From assembly GCA_013396655.1 (NCBI GenBank), contig WBMV01001015.1, forward strand, positions 1,616,293-1,680,292: DNA of 64,000 nt, read 5' to 3'. Each line of letters starts with the position of its first letter. Position 1 is the stretch's first letter. Made by a program: the position numbers and the translations under genes. Below are positions 49,501-63,599 of this stretch, piece by piece. This stretch comes from Campylorhamphus procurvoides. Its lineage: Eukaryota > Chordata > Aves > Passeriformes > Dendrocolaptidae. The notes beneath the pieces were generated by a model, which made no database searches, was not told the DNA's origin, and saw nothing but the letters and a program-made list of their open reading frames with translations.

Positions 49501-52500
49501 TGGCAATGCTTTTAGACAAAAAGTTTAGTGATGATGGGTCCTGTATCAAGATATACATTCTTTAAATATTCTTACTGAAATTGATCCAAAAACATTTGTA
49601 AGTAAAACAAAGTCAGTTTGCCCAAGCCAAGTACGGATTTTTTCAATTTTCAGTTCTGCAGCCACAATTTCTAGCCCCTACAGACTGATCAGGAGAGAAC
49701 TATGCTCACACTAAGCAACTGAAGAGGTTCTAGGTCAGAACTACAGCAGCTCAGATTTCCCACATGACACTTTTATTCATCACAAGATATTACTTCCTTC
49801 AAAGTACTTTTCTATTTCCAGACAAGTTTACCTCAGGACCCATCCTTTCACCACATCTAGCTTTATTACATCAAGTTAGACTCAAAAATGCAAGTTTCAG
49901 AGAAATTCCATTTCAAAATACTAAATAGGTAAGAAAAACTGAACTTCAGTATACTTATAATAACTTTATCCTATTTAAGCAAATGCTTAAATCCACATAA
50001 CCAAAATACTGCTTTACAGTTTGTGCTTTTAGTCGATTTCTCAGAATAAAAATCTTCTGTTTTAAAGTAGGCACACTGTCCCAAGAACTATTTTTCTTAA
50101 GAAACTATAGACTTTCATAATATATGTTCACTATACTCAATTCCTTGCACCAGCACCAGCCCTACCTTGCCAGTCATACTCAAGGAAAACTCAACCTTCT
50201 CAAGTAATTCCATCATGTCAGCAACAGTTCACAGACCAACAGACACGGCACAAGACATAAGCAGAACCTTCTTACTGCTTCAAGGTTTTGGAATAGTTCA
50301 ATTGATGTACGCTCATCTTTCTCCCTGCATATTAGGAAACTAACAGTTCCAAGGATAAAAAAATAAAATAAAAAGCCCCACACCTACATCATCTGCATCT
50401 GCAAGATCTTCTCAGATAGGCAAGTTAACATGAAAATCATAGTGCACTGTAAATAGAAATCTTATGTAGCAAGATGTACATAATTTTCCCCTCAAAAAAT
50501 TACTTGCTGTTCAACAGAAACAGTATTTACAGGTGCTAATATTAAATCTGACATTTTGCAGCTTTGATCAAGTAACAGTACATCTAGCACTTTGTTTTTA
50601 AGAACTAAAACGATTTCTGCCATCTCAGAGATTAATTTCTATAATAATATAAGGAAAGCTATTTTTCATTTTTTGCTGCAACTTTAGAACACGTTTTTAA
50701 ATGTCAGCTAGGTCTTTAAAGAACACACAGTAAAAATCACTGCAGCTAAGCAATCCAAACAAAGGATTTATCCACAGAGATGTAAAATACAATTTTCACG
50801 TAATGCCTGCCTCCAGAAGAACCCAAGTCCTACTGTATTCGACAAGTAACACTCAGAATCCCAGACACAATATTCAGAAGATTCTCTTGGATTTTTCCTG
50901 AAGTCGCTCCTTTATAGCATTTAAAAGTTATTGGTAGACTTTAAAGTTAAAACATTCAGGCAGGAGCTCCACCAAACGAGCTTTCATCACTTCAGCACCA
51001 CATGATGACAGTAAGAGTTGCAGAGAAAAAAAATAAAAGATTTTTTTTTTAAATAAAATAAACAAAAAAACAGCTTGGTGCAATGAACAACTTTGAGTAG
51101 GGAAATAAAAAAAACAGAATGACTCCAGTCCTGGTAGACTCTTCTAAGTGATCAGGCCTCTTTAAGACAACTTAATAAGTCAGTGAAGTCTGTATCACCA
51201 TTTAAAAATACAACCTTCATCTCCATCCTTCAGTTGACATCCCGAAATGCTCTTAGCACAGTGAGCCAGACTCAAGGAGGCACCTTCATGGCCAGTTTAC
51301 AGGGTTTGGCCCAGCAGAGCTGCACAACCTTAAGATCAAAGCTCTCTCATACCTGCCTGTCTTGAATCCCACAGAAATGAGTTCCTGTGCGTTTCTATCA
51401 ATGTTATGAAAACAGAGTCTCAGAAATGGAGAAAATGGACACAAATGAAAAGCTTAACTATGTTATCTTTGTTTCCTAATCCCAGCATATCTTGGACACT
51501 AGACACTGTCACTGATGTAAAGTTACATTCAGCTATCTTCCATGCCACAACACAGCATACAAAAGGAGAGCAACTTCCAAAGAGGCAGCCATCCACAATT
51601 ATACCTTTCTCCTACTGGAATTAATGAAGATTTAGAGAGCACTGTAAATCATTCTGGGTAGAAAGAGAAGAGAGTCCATAAAAAACAAAATGCTGAAGTA
51701 CCACAGAGAAGTAGGAAGTTAGATTATCTGTAGAAAATTAAGTAATGCACATAAGAAAAAAACAAAAAATTCCAAGCACAAGTACAAATTGACAGGCTCC
51801 GAGGTAACCAGTTCTACCCAGCAGGGGAGTAGGACAACATGTTTAGACTATAATACACAGATCACTGAAACAAACCAGATGACAAAGCAACTCAGTGCTC
51901 CAGTCAGTAATCAGGGGTAGTACTATGGCTTACACTGTGTCCTCTGCCTCCCAAGAAATATAAATTAGGACAATTTGGTTATCACATACTAAACCAATAC
52001 CTACTGCTCAGGAAATCCCTGAAGTGCAAAGTCTTAGAAGATGGAAAAGCATCACTGTATGTTTGCCCTGTTCTAAAACTCTTCTCCTGGTCTCTGCCAC
52101 TAACAGAAGGAAAACAAGATGGACTTGACCTGAACAGCTACTCTTGTATTTTGTGGTATCAACCAACACAGGTTTACAGAATATGGCTCCCAAATATTTT
52201 CTATTTTGCAGGACTATTAGTTCGATTGATAAATGTAGTTCTGACCATTTAATAGTCCTCTCTGGAACAATGGTAACACATTGTGCTGAATCAGTAAACT
52301 GCAGCAGAAAGCTAATCAGCAAACATCAAACAAATTTATCTCTTGAAAACAGCTTTCTGCAATATCACTGGAAAGTCTTCAGGTAATTGAGTGACTGCAG
52401 AATGAAAATTCCCTTACAGCAGACTCATTACTATTTAATGATATAACAACACTAATGTAGACAATGACATAAGTTACGTATAAACTTGTCCACAAGGAGG

Positions 52501-55500
52501 TTAAAGCAGGACAAGAAAAATTAGCAAAGACAGAGTGGCAAAAGACATTAGAAGGTTAAAGACAGATACCCACCAATATGCAAAATTCAGAGTTAAATTA
52601 CAGTAAAGAGGCAGGTTAAATGACTTACCCATCTTCTTTCCCTTAAGAGAGTGTAAGCATGTATTTTAGTTCTAGTTTAAGAAAACAAGGCAGATTTCAC
52701 ATCACTGTACAGAAGAAAAAAGGGAGAGTAGTAGATATTGCCTACCCAGATTTTAGCAAGGCTGTTGACATTGTCTCCGATAAGGTCCACACAAAGAAGC
52801 TGTTGATGTTCAGGCTGAACGATCAGACAGTGAGTTGAACCAAAAACTGTCTGAACAGCTGGGCCCAGAGGGTGGTGATTGGTGGCACAAGGTCTGTTTG
52901 GATGCCAGTGACTAGCAGTGTACCTCAGGGGTCAGTTCTGGGTCCAGTCCTGCTCGCCATCCTCATTAACTGTCTGAACGATGGGGCAGTGTGTACCCTC
53001 AGCAAGCCTGCTGATCACAGCAGACTTTAAGGAGTCACACTGCCATCCAGAGCACAGCAACCTCATGACCTTCAGCAAGGGGATGTGCAAAGTTCTGCAC
53101 CTGGAGAGGAATAACCCCATGCACCAGTACATGCTGGAGACTGCCCAGCTGGAGAGCACCTTGGCAGAAAAGGACCAGGAAGTCCTGGAAGACACCAGGT
53201 TGAACATGAGCAAACATGTCTTGCAGCAAAGAAGGCAAATGGTATTCTGGCTGCAATAGACAAAGTATTGCCACAGCACTGAGGGAGGCGATCCTTCCCT
53301 TTATTCAGCACTCGTGAGGCCACATCTGGAGTTCCAGGCTCCTCATTACAAGAGAGACATTAACATACTGGGCAGAGCCCAGCAAAGAGACACAGAGATG
53401 ATTAAGGGACTAGAGCACCTCTCAGACAAGAAAGGCTGAGAGAGCTGGGACTTCAGCCCAAGGAAGAGAAGGCTCTGGGGGGACTCTACCAACATATATG
53501 AACACCTAAAACAAGGGCAGTAAAGGCATCAGAACCAGGCTCTTTCCTGGCGCCCAGTGAAAGGACCTGAGGCAGTGGGCACACACTGAAACACATGAGG
53601 TTCTGTCTGAACATCAGGAAACACTTTTTTTGCTGTGAAGGTGAACAAATCCTGGCACGGGCTGCCCAGGGAGGTTGTGGAGTCTTCATCCCTGGGGGTT
53701 ATTCAAAGCCATCTAAATATAGTCCTGGGCAACCAGCTACAGATGGGAGAACCGGCCTGAGAACAGGAGTTGGACCAGATGGTATCCAGGGGTCCCTTCC
53801 CAACCTCAACCATCCTGTGATTGATACTGAGGACTTACTGCTTTAAGGATGTGATCTCCACATGTTTGCCTTGAAGGCACAGTAACAAAAGGAGGGGTTT
53901 TGCCATTGAAATGCTAGGACTTGATGTTTTTCTATCAAATTCCTGTAAGGTCAGTGGCACAGAAAAAAGTTATGCCAAGGAGTCAGGAAAGTGTCTGAGA
54001 AATTAGACATTCAATAAAAACATTCATGGGTACTAAAACACCCAGCTGGAAGTATTCTGTTTCTCTAGCAGGAACAGCAAGACCAGGGACAGCTACTCGT
54101 AGGACTGGTAAAATGCAGCACTAGATGCCTCTGATCAGCAATTATTTTTTAAGCTGGCCAACTACTTTCTTTAAATGTACTTATATTCTGTCTTCAGATT
54201 TATCATTTAAGTGACACTGAAAACACTGCCTTCTGAATTAAAAAAAATCCAAACTATAAGCCCACACCACAGTGCAAAGCACAACAATACCCCAACACAA
54301 GATGAATACAAAGTCAATCACCGTTTTTAAATAAGCAAACACGCATAAACGGAACAGCCCCTCTTCTGAAAAAAAGCCATAATGAAAAGTCTGACTATGA
54401 ACAGAAAGAAATCACAAATGGTATGATCCTGACAGAACTACCACATAGCAGTTACAGCACACCTACACGTTCTTTTGCACATTATCAGAGGATTTGGTAG
54501 TAAAGTACAGCTACAGGTTACCTAAACACCTAGTGATGTTTCTGCAAAAAAACAAAAAATATGCTACAGGAGAACGAGTCACCCTCAGTCTGATGCCCTT
54601 CTATGGCAGGAGACTTCCAAAAGTATGGGCTACAAATTCAGGCAATACAAAAATCTGTTCTCTGGTGCAGAATGCTTCAAATCATCATTTTGCATTCCCA
54701 GATTCTGTTCAATTGCACAGAATCCTTGCAGCTGCAAAGGAAAGTTTTGTTCAACATTTAGCAGAAAGCTGTTTCTTCAGCCAGAACACCACAACAGCTA
54801 AACAACTGAATCAACCAACCCGGTGGGTGAGAGTTCTGAATCTGAAAAGAATTAAGGTTGTGAACTATTTAACTATCCATCATTTCAGTAGGTATATCCT
54901 CTCGTGACAATAAAATGTGCATAATGGGAATTTAGAACCCCATGGTACTAAATTCAAGGATACTTGAAAAACACACATATGATAATAACATAAGCCAGTA
55001 ATACTACACTGAACAACATACGAATGTTGGCTACCAAATGCAGCTACAAAGTTGTACACTTGTTTAACTAAAATGAGCAAAACTTAAGACCACATTTAGG
55101 CAAAGAAGGGGAAAAGTCCTATTTTTTAATGTCAGAGCACTGCTGTAGTGATTTCACAAAAAAAAAATCTGCTATCAAAATAAAACTCCAGTCATTGAAT
55201 ATCATGATAACAAGTTTAATGCTCCCTCAGGAGTTAATTATGAGCCACCAGGGAGGCTGTGAATTACCAGCATACCATCTTAAAACCGGAAGAGACAGGT
55301 TTTGGTCCCAGCTGTGGCTACTGCAAGAACCCAAATCATAACCTCTCCACCATCTTCCTTTGCTCTAAGCTCTTGAAAGCCACAGTCACTTTGGGCAAAG
55401 TTGGAAAATGACCTTTGATTAGAGCATTAAAATGTTATAAAAATATTTTTAAAAGTAAGAACATTATTACATACTTTGTGTCTTGGGTAAAGAAAGGCAA

Positions 55501-58500
55501 CTGTACATTTTGTAAGAGTGATTTTATTAAAAACAAACCACAAAGAAGAACTGAATTCTAATTGCTTTGCAATGAAGTCCAATGAGCTTATTCTCATGCT
55601 GAATTAGTTTTAGCAACAGGAAAAGATCATTTAGCATGTCCAGCCCTTTACTTGCCAATTCCTCCAGTTCCAAGCCTTGAAATATTCAACAAAAACTCTG
55701 ACATCACAGTATCATCTGCATGTCACTTTTACAAACTTGTTAAAAACCACCTTTTAAATACCATGGACTCTGCTTCCCACTCTGCACTGTCTTCTACTAA
55801 ACACACATCTCCAAAACCTTCCTCTCAAACACTGCATCTTTGATTTTGATAGGAATGGAATGAGGCCTGGCATGAGGAATTGAGAGCAAGGACCACGCCA
55901 GAAAAACAAGCTGCCAAATCTCTTTGTCAGAGGCACAGTGCAGGCAAAATAACTCAAAAGAAAGCCCACTTTTTGAGGTGCACAGCTCATCACAATGCTT
56001 TTTTGCACTGCTGAAAAGCTATTCTCTTTTCCATCTGTCTCACCACAGCCACGAAACTCCAGGTGCTTCCCCTCAGTGTAACTAGCGTTTTGGTTCCTCT
56101 ACAAGAACTCATGAAGCAGTACATCGGGTTCCTTCTGCTTCATATTTTGCCTATGGCCATACTATTTCAGGTAACAATCTTGCCAGATACAGATTCTGCA
56201 CCATAAGAGAAAGGAACAAAGATTTGGCCATTCCAGGAAACAGCCTGTTATTCCCCAGCCTTCCCATGAGGAGCAGGGCACTCCTTGCCAGACTACCTTC
56301 TGCCTACCCAATCTGCCCCACAAGGACAAGAAGATGGTATGATCTGTACCATTTAAGTACCTTTAAATTACTGCTCTAGAGACAGATACATTTTGTTGAA
56401 GCCAGCAAATTGTGTATACAATGCCTTATTACCAAAAAAAAAGAAAAAAAAAAGGAAAATGAGAAAAGAAAAACTGCTGTCTGCTGTTACTAATGTACTA
56501 AGTGTGGTCAAAGACAAAGGAAAGATTTCAACAGCCTAAGAAAGAGCTCACCATTAAAGGTCAGATAACAATAACTCATCTATATTAAAAATATAAATTT
56601 GATTAAAAGCCATAAATCCTCTTTAGAATAACATCTCTTGATATTTACTCGAAAGAAAAAAATGCAGCTCTAATAATTTTCAGGCTGAATAGAGAGCAGC
56701 AAAATTTCAAACCATAAATGAAACAATAAACACTGAGATACACATTTAAGAAAATTAATTTTGCAAAATGAACAAAAAAATAAAATTATACTACACTTAC
56801 TGAAGGAAGTGACAGACCCCAATGGCTTCAAATGACAAGAGAGTAAGGCCTACATTCAACTTCATTCACATGGGCAAATATTCGTTTTCCAGTTAAGCTT
56901 TTGGTAAAAACCCTGTAGCACAAACATTTGTCTATGTTAAGTCAATGTCAGACTCCACACTGAAACCTACACAGTGATACTACAATTTTTAGTAGAATTC
57001 ATAGATCCCAATCAAAATCCATCCCACTGTATCAGAACTACCTACATATACTGAGGCAACCTACCCCAAAGATGAAACAGGTGAGGGTTCGAGGAAACCT
57101 AATGGATAACAGAGAATGAAGTATAATGAAAGACTGTAAGCAAATTCAAAAAATGCTGTTTTAACATAGGCTTTGCTTAAACTAATCAACTACTACTTCT
57201 ACAGTGCATAGAAAAAACGACAAAATTAGCCTCCGGCTTAACTAGATATGATGGTAAACATGACTGCATAACAACCTGGGTACAGAACACAGAGTTTCTT
57301 TCTGGACTATCTTCTAATGAACAGTCAAACTACAGCTGCATGTGTATAATCGCCCTCAATTACTAGAGGTATTTCCAACTGATTCCTTTGACAAACAAGA
57401 AAGCACACCCTATTGAAGATGAGTTGTTCTGGGGGGGTTTTTTGCTGAAGACAAATTTCCTAAGATTGTTGACGTTTCCAGCAGCCTTAGTACCTTCATG
57501 TGTTGAGTTGCACTACTGTTGTCAGAAATTAAACTGGATGACCTTATGGCTGGCAATAAAACAGCAATGACAGTGAGAAGTTCCAACACAGTAAATGCTG
57601 GGTGTAGCAGTGAGACAAAGACAAAACTTTCAAAGACTTCAAATTCTACAGTTGCATCGCTCCTCAACCAGAACCAAACGGGCAGATGACCAGTGCTCCC
57701 ACCTTACACTTTTCTGCTCAGTTTTACAGTTTAGAATTGTCAAACTTTGTACCTCTGTGTCAGTGAGTACACATTCTCTCTCAAATAAAACAAAAAGTTC
57801 TTTAAATGAAAGCACAATACTTAATTTTGCTTGGAGGGGAAAGGTAAGAGACAAGGAAGCAATGTTGATTGGTTGCTTTTTTTTAAGGACAGAAAGACTC
57901 TAAGAAATAGTGCACAGAGTTTACTGTCAAAATAGCTCTACGCCCGAAAGAGAAAATAAGATCTTAATTCCGGATAATTATTCCCGCAGTGGAGTAACTA
58001 CTGCTGTGTTTATCCTCATTTAAACTGTAGGGCTTACAGTTTTGGACAAAACACATATGCACCCCAAAAATTACATCTGCGCATTTATTTCAGTATTTTT
58101 TTTCTGCTCAATTTGCAGTGCTCTTACCACTGCAAACAGGCCTTGTCTTCGTGTTCTCTCTGGGGCATATACAGATGCCAGCTGCTGCAGTCATCTATGT
58201 GAAGCTGTTTCTATGACCCAAATCCTTACTGGACTTCAGTGAATCCAAGCTTTAAAAAAAGTCTGTACAACTGAAAAGCACAGGCAGTTTTTGTATATGT
58301 TTCTTCCTGCATAAGTGGCTGTTGAGTTTACACAGAGAAAAACCAGCAGCTTTTACAGGAAGCATCTTGACTATTTAACTACCTAGATTCCTGCTAGTGT
58401 AATCACTACAAAAAATACCTTGAAGTCCCTTCTCTTCTTTATGTAACTTTCAAATACATACATCTATTTAAGTCACAAGTGATTAACTGTTCTTAGAATT

Positions 58501-61500
58501 AAAAAAGCTGTTTTCTAACAGCTCTTACTTGCAACCTTAAAACATGTCTATTGATAGCTTAGTCCATTAATCTTCCTTTATCATTGGTCTATCAATGAAT
58601 ACACTGAAACTTCATATATGATTTGAGAACAAAAAAAGAAGCAACATTTTTGCCCCAATTACTATCTTACTAAATTCCTTGTGACAGGTCACAACTACTC
58701 TCAGCCCAGATCGCATTCACAGTACAGTTTCACATTACAGTAGCCAAAATAAACTTGCTGCTTTCAAAATGGAAGGAACTCAACTCTGCTTCCTCTTCCC
58801 TGTTCTTCACTCCCAACTCTCCTTCCTGCAGCACTTTTCAAAATCCCCCCTTTTTCATCCAGCTGTTCTGATGGTCACCCAACCAGGAGATAAACCAGTT
58901 CAACCTCCTAATTAATGAAACTGTATTTACTCACTTTACCGGGGTTATCTTTATATCATTTCGGCAAACTAAGTCAGTTTCCTGTGGGATCAGCCACTTA
59001 CAGTTAGTGCAAGGTAAGAGGTGGGGAAAATAAACCTCTGCCTTCACAAGAGAGCAATTACTATGACTTTCAACATCTCCGGAAAGTTTCAGCAAGATAT
59101 TCACGGACTATTACATATATACCCTCTAAAAACAAGCGTCCAAGCTGTGACAAACAATTGTAACCAGAAGAGGACCCTGGGAGAGCAAAGTCCAGCTTTC
59201 ACATTCAGCCAGATAAGAAATGATGCTTGTGTGTAAATTCTGATACTTAAATTTCCCAAAATCTCATTCTTAAACAACAATACTGAAGTAAGATCAAATC
59301 TTTATGCACTGCTACTGCATGTATGAATCCTACTACAGCCTATATCACCACAGTGGTAGTGCAAACCTTCTGATGCAGACAGAATAGTTTATTTTGAAGG
59401 AAGTGTTTCTAGCTAAAAGTCTGATGATAATAATAATGGAATTATAATGATATCCCATAATTCCTCACTCCTCTGAAAGAAGTCAGTTTAAATTTGGTTA
59501 TGCTTTCAAGAAATTAATCCTAAAACCAAAGTCAACACTTCTTCCGATACCAAATTTTCATCAAGCAGCTGTAACTCAAAGAATTCAAATACTACATCAG
59601 TTATGTTTTCCCATTAATTAAACAATCTATTCCTGTTTGTGGCAGGCTACCTGCACTTATGCTAAAGTGGATTAGGAAACAGTTTAAAGCATACCAAAAT
59701 AAATCACTTGAGCTAAAAGAAGTACTGTATTATCTGCACAAAACATACAGATTTTCTATTTAAGAACGCAACAGCCAATCCCTTCTTTCCCCCAGCTTTG
59801 GGCAGCAATGCAGATAACACATGAGAAACAGCAGAGAAGCTCATGCTGGGCTGCCTTCCCATCCACAAGAAGACAGGTACTCTCCCAGCACACTCACAGA
59901 CGTGCAAGAGGGAGTTCAGGGCTAAACAAACACTTTCATTATCAGGAGTTATCTCTCCTTCTCTGTGCACAGCCAAGACACCAGCTCCACATCCCTGCTG
60001 GCTCCCTGCACAGCCATACCACACCCTACGCCAGTTCCTTCCAGCAACATCTGCTTGAGATTTTTAACAGATTTGCTCATCAGTAAATGCAAGGGGGGGT
60101 GTCTGCCAGAGTAGCAGCCACATATCCACTGATCACTCATAGTACCTCAAAAATGATGTACAGACTAAAAACCTATGCTCTTGCTAGGTACTTCTTTCCA
60201 CAGAAACCGATTATTGTTTCCAAGAGTATAAACAACGCAGGCAATGCAAAGTACACTACTCAATTTTTCAGTTCAGGCATGGGCCTAAAGTGAGCAATAT
60301 TCAAATAAAAGAAAGGCATTGAATATACAAAGGGAAAACAAAGTCATGTAAGAGCAGTATCACCCTTTCTTCATCTAAAGATGACTGTACATACAGAATC
60401 ACTGAAGCTTCAAAAGAATTTTTCTTGGCTGCATTACTGGTTTCAAAGACCTTACTGCCAGAAAACTTACTACATGATACTTCTTAACACTTTCCTTAAA
60501 TTCAGAATACACTCCATTTAACCAAATTCATTATATCTCATCTTTAAGAGGAGAGAAAAAAGCACATTAACATTGTGTCAATGACCACTTCAAAAATTAC
60601 ATCTTAGCCTATGTTAGGATTTAAATGGCTTAGCTGACAAGAATTTTCTTAGTACAAGGTAAAAAAGAAAGTCAAAGCTTTGTGATGAAGGTTAGTCCCT
60701 GAAGGTTAGTTCATGTACGGAAAGCCATTTATGTAAGGTGAAAGACTCCCCTTCTTCTAGAGTAGCAAGTTAAACTGCTCCTCTGAGGTTTCATAAGAAC
60801 CAAGAAAAGGCTATTTGTCATGGTTACACCCACTTCCTAACCCAACATAAAATAAAAAAAAAATACTAAGTAGAATTTACTGAGATTAACTTTATCTATG
60901 AAATTGTGTCAAACTTCCTCCACGAATGCACAGTCTCCTGCCCTGAAAGAGGTGGATTATCAACAAAATATACTTAACGCCCACTGCAACAAAAGCTGGA
61001 CATTTCTTTTTCAAATATTAAAGCCACTATTTACATCCCTAATATTCTGTGGAGTTTCTTCTCAAACTGCAGGCCATATCAAATTTTTCTCCCATTGAAC
61101 TTTTTATATTCAGTTTCGAGAGAACAAATTGCCTGGGGGAAAAATTCCAAGTTACCTATCTTCTTAAATAAAACTTACCAGGAAAAGCTTAATTACTTCA
61201 GTTCATCATAAACAAAAGCTTGGCCTAGTATCCATTTTGAAAAATGAACCCTAATACAACTGCAAAATTAAGTATAACCTTGCTCTCTATGAACCCTCTT
61301 CAGTGCCACCAGCTCTCAGACATTTGAGTGAAGAAGTCAACACTGCTTCAGCTTACTTAAGAGAGGACTAATAACTACCATCACGGTACAATATTAACCA
61401 GCATTTTCAAAAACACTAGTTAAGAAGTACTTTCAGATGATGAGTAGGCATGCTCACGAGTCCTCCAATTATTTGTGGTTCTACAGTTACTTTTTACTTT

Positions 61501-63599
61501 TTTTTCTTTGAAGCGTTTTACCATTCTCTGAGTTGCTGCATGAATAAGAAGGATAGCAAATTACACAGAAAACCTAATGAAAACTGTAGGACAGAATGAG
61601 AGAAACTACAGCAAATCACACCGGAAAAAAATACTTCCTCACTATTTTGGAGACGTGGTGAAGCAATACTTCAGAAGAATGCTTTCCAAATGCACTTCAC
61701 TCTCTTCAGACATCTACACTGATAACATTAAACACAATGTATCAAAAACTTCATTATAAAACTTCAAAAGTGTCCTGTATCCTCAATGCACAGGGATTGC
61801 ACCGATAAATGGCTTGAGTTTTCAGATGTGATTATTCTTTAGATACAGAACACAGATCTACTACTGAAAGCAATCTAACTGATCATGTTTTACGTACACT
61901 CCAAATGAAAGTATACAATGAAGAATTATGACCCCAAAGCCAGATTTGGATAAACAATTATCATTCAGAATACAGACAGAAAAAAAACTAAGTGACCACT
62001 GTCAGGGGCTAATGACCACTACCTGCAGCACAGACTAAAAAAAGCCCAAAGTGAGAGAAGAAAGAAAGTTCTTAAGAGACATGAGATGTTCCAAGATCTT
62101 AACATCTATGAGTACATATATGAGATTTTGTTAAGCTATCTGGAGCCTAAACCACATTGACAGAATAGTAACAGGCAGCAATGCTACTGATAAAATTGAA
62201 CTGGCATTTCCAGCACATATGTGTGTGTCTCAACCCTACTTATGAATCATTCTGATTTCACTGCTTACAAGTTCTGATACACAGTTACTGCACTTTTAGT
62301 AAAATTAAATTCATGAAGTGGAAATCTCTAACTTGCAGCTCAGATCAAGGAGCCACTTGATTTTTCAGAGTAAGTCATTACTTAACAGCACTTCTGCAGC
62401 TTTCTCCACATATTAATTACCACACATTATGAAGCTTCCTGTATCAAATAGTAATTTTAAGAGCTGGTGCTGTGGTAAGAAGGGAAAAAAAGAAATTGGA
62501 AAAAAAACAAAACAAAAAAAAAAAGAGGAAGCATTATGAAGACTGAAGGGGCATCATATTTTACATCAATAAGTCAACAGAGGTGACATTAAAGAAAAAA
62601 CAGATGAGCTCTCTCACTCCAAGCAAAGTGTGATAATTACATGTTAAATGTTTTCTAAGGGTCTATCAACATTAAAAAAAAAAAAAAAGAAAACCCACTG
62701 GGGTCCTTTCAAGTTCAAAGTACTAGATCTTACTCCAAATCAAAACAGTGCAACCTCTAAGTGGAAGAACTCCTAGTACAGCATCACCTCTCAGTTTGCC
62801 ACTCTAAAGGAAGATGGTGTATGCCAAATTTGAATGCAGTACTATAGACAAAGCCAACTGATGCCTTAGGAATGGGCAGGTCTCCTAGGAAGCAGAATTC
62901 TGTATTAGTACAGAAGTATATTATCAGGCTAAGGGAAAAAAAATACACTCCACACTAAAACACTTCAGGTTTATGGACCTATTTTATCTTTAGAAGTTTC
63001 TTTTTCCTGTTTAAGGGCATGGAGGGATCATTAGACAGAAACCTTCTCTTTAAAACGACCTATTTTCCTCACTGTAGACTCTCAAACTTCAATTGTTTTA
63101 AGAGGCATCTCAGCAAGGACTGGCCTAGGAAAAGTGACCTAACTACAAATAACTGTGAAAAGAGCTGGACACTGGCCTACTCTGAAACGTGGTAGGTTCA
63201 AAACGAGAACAGCATAACCAAGAGCACATGCTTTTTAAGACTTATAAATATTTAAATACTGTCTATATCCATTAAATAACATTTATCTGTAGTGTAAAAA
63301 AAATTTGGTATCTATCTAGTGATGATTAAAGATACCGATTTATTCACATCTAAATTTGTAAGAAATTCAACATTAAGTTACAGATTTTTTAGGATTTCCT
63401 GTATAAGAGAGGACAAGTAAAATTTACAGCCTATTACACATACCACTTGCAGCTGCTACAGAAGAAATATTTGACAGCCACACAGAGCTGTCAAATACAC
63501 GTCAAGCAGCGAAGAAAATTTGGTTCATGGGTTCATTTTCTCTCAAGCACTGCAGTTTCTCCCCAGCCTGCAGTACCTGTCCCCCAGTGCTACATGAAG
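46528..63599 (-). other. UBR5 intron 1 (long first intron, incomplete)
   Basis: More than 17 kb of AT-rich non-coding sequence lies between the CpG island and exon 2. It ends with a pyrimidine-rich acceptor (tttttgtttcag) at exon 2. Apart from the CR1 fragment at 52.7-53.8 kb, it holds only short A-rich runs, for example 56,433-56,452, 62,491-62,525 and 62,674-62,688, plus scattered chance ORFs of up to 137 codons without family resemblance or splice context. Long first introns often hold enhancers, but nothing here identifies one by eye. Confidence 0.85.
52720..53826 (+). mobile_element. Degenerate CR1-type LINE fragment, antisense to UBR5
   Basis: The plus strand encodes broken pieces of the C-terminal part of a CR1 reverse transcriptase. 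A DFSKA-like block is near 52,746, VPQGSVLGPVL near 52,920, LHLERNNPMHQY near 53,095 and LNIRKHFF near 53,605. These blocks are in different frames, so there are frameshifts. The catalytic ADD-type box region is shortened and altered near 53,010. The 3' part continues through the typical CR1 segment (ggctgcccagggaggttgtg, then ggaccagatggtatccaggg) and ends near catcctgtgattg, without a clear octamer microsatellite. It is 5'-truncated, as most CR1 copies are, and cannot be mobile. CR1 is the dominant LINE of birds and other sauropsids, and is the main evidence for the host lineage. Confidence 0.93.

Noticed and set aside
52932..53323. Minus-strand frames of up to 115 codons
   Set aside because: They are reverse-strand shadows of the CR1 fragment.
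54494..54907. 137-codon plus-strand open frame in intron 1
   Set aside because: No recognisable domain, no promoter or splice context, and ordinary intronic composition. The length is plausible by chance in 64 kb.
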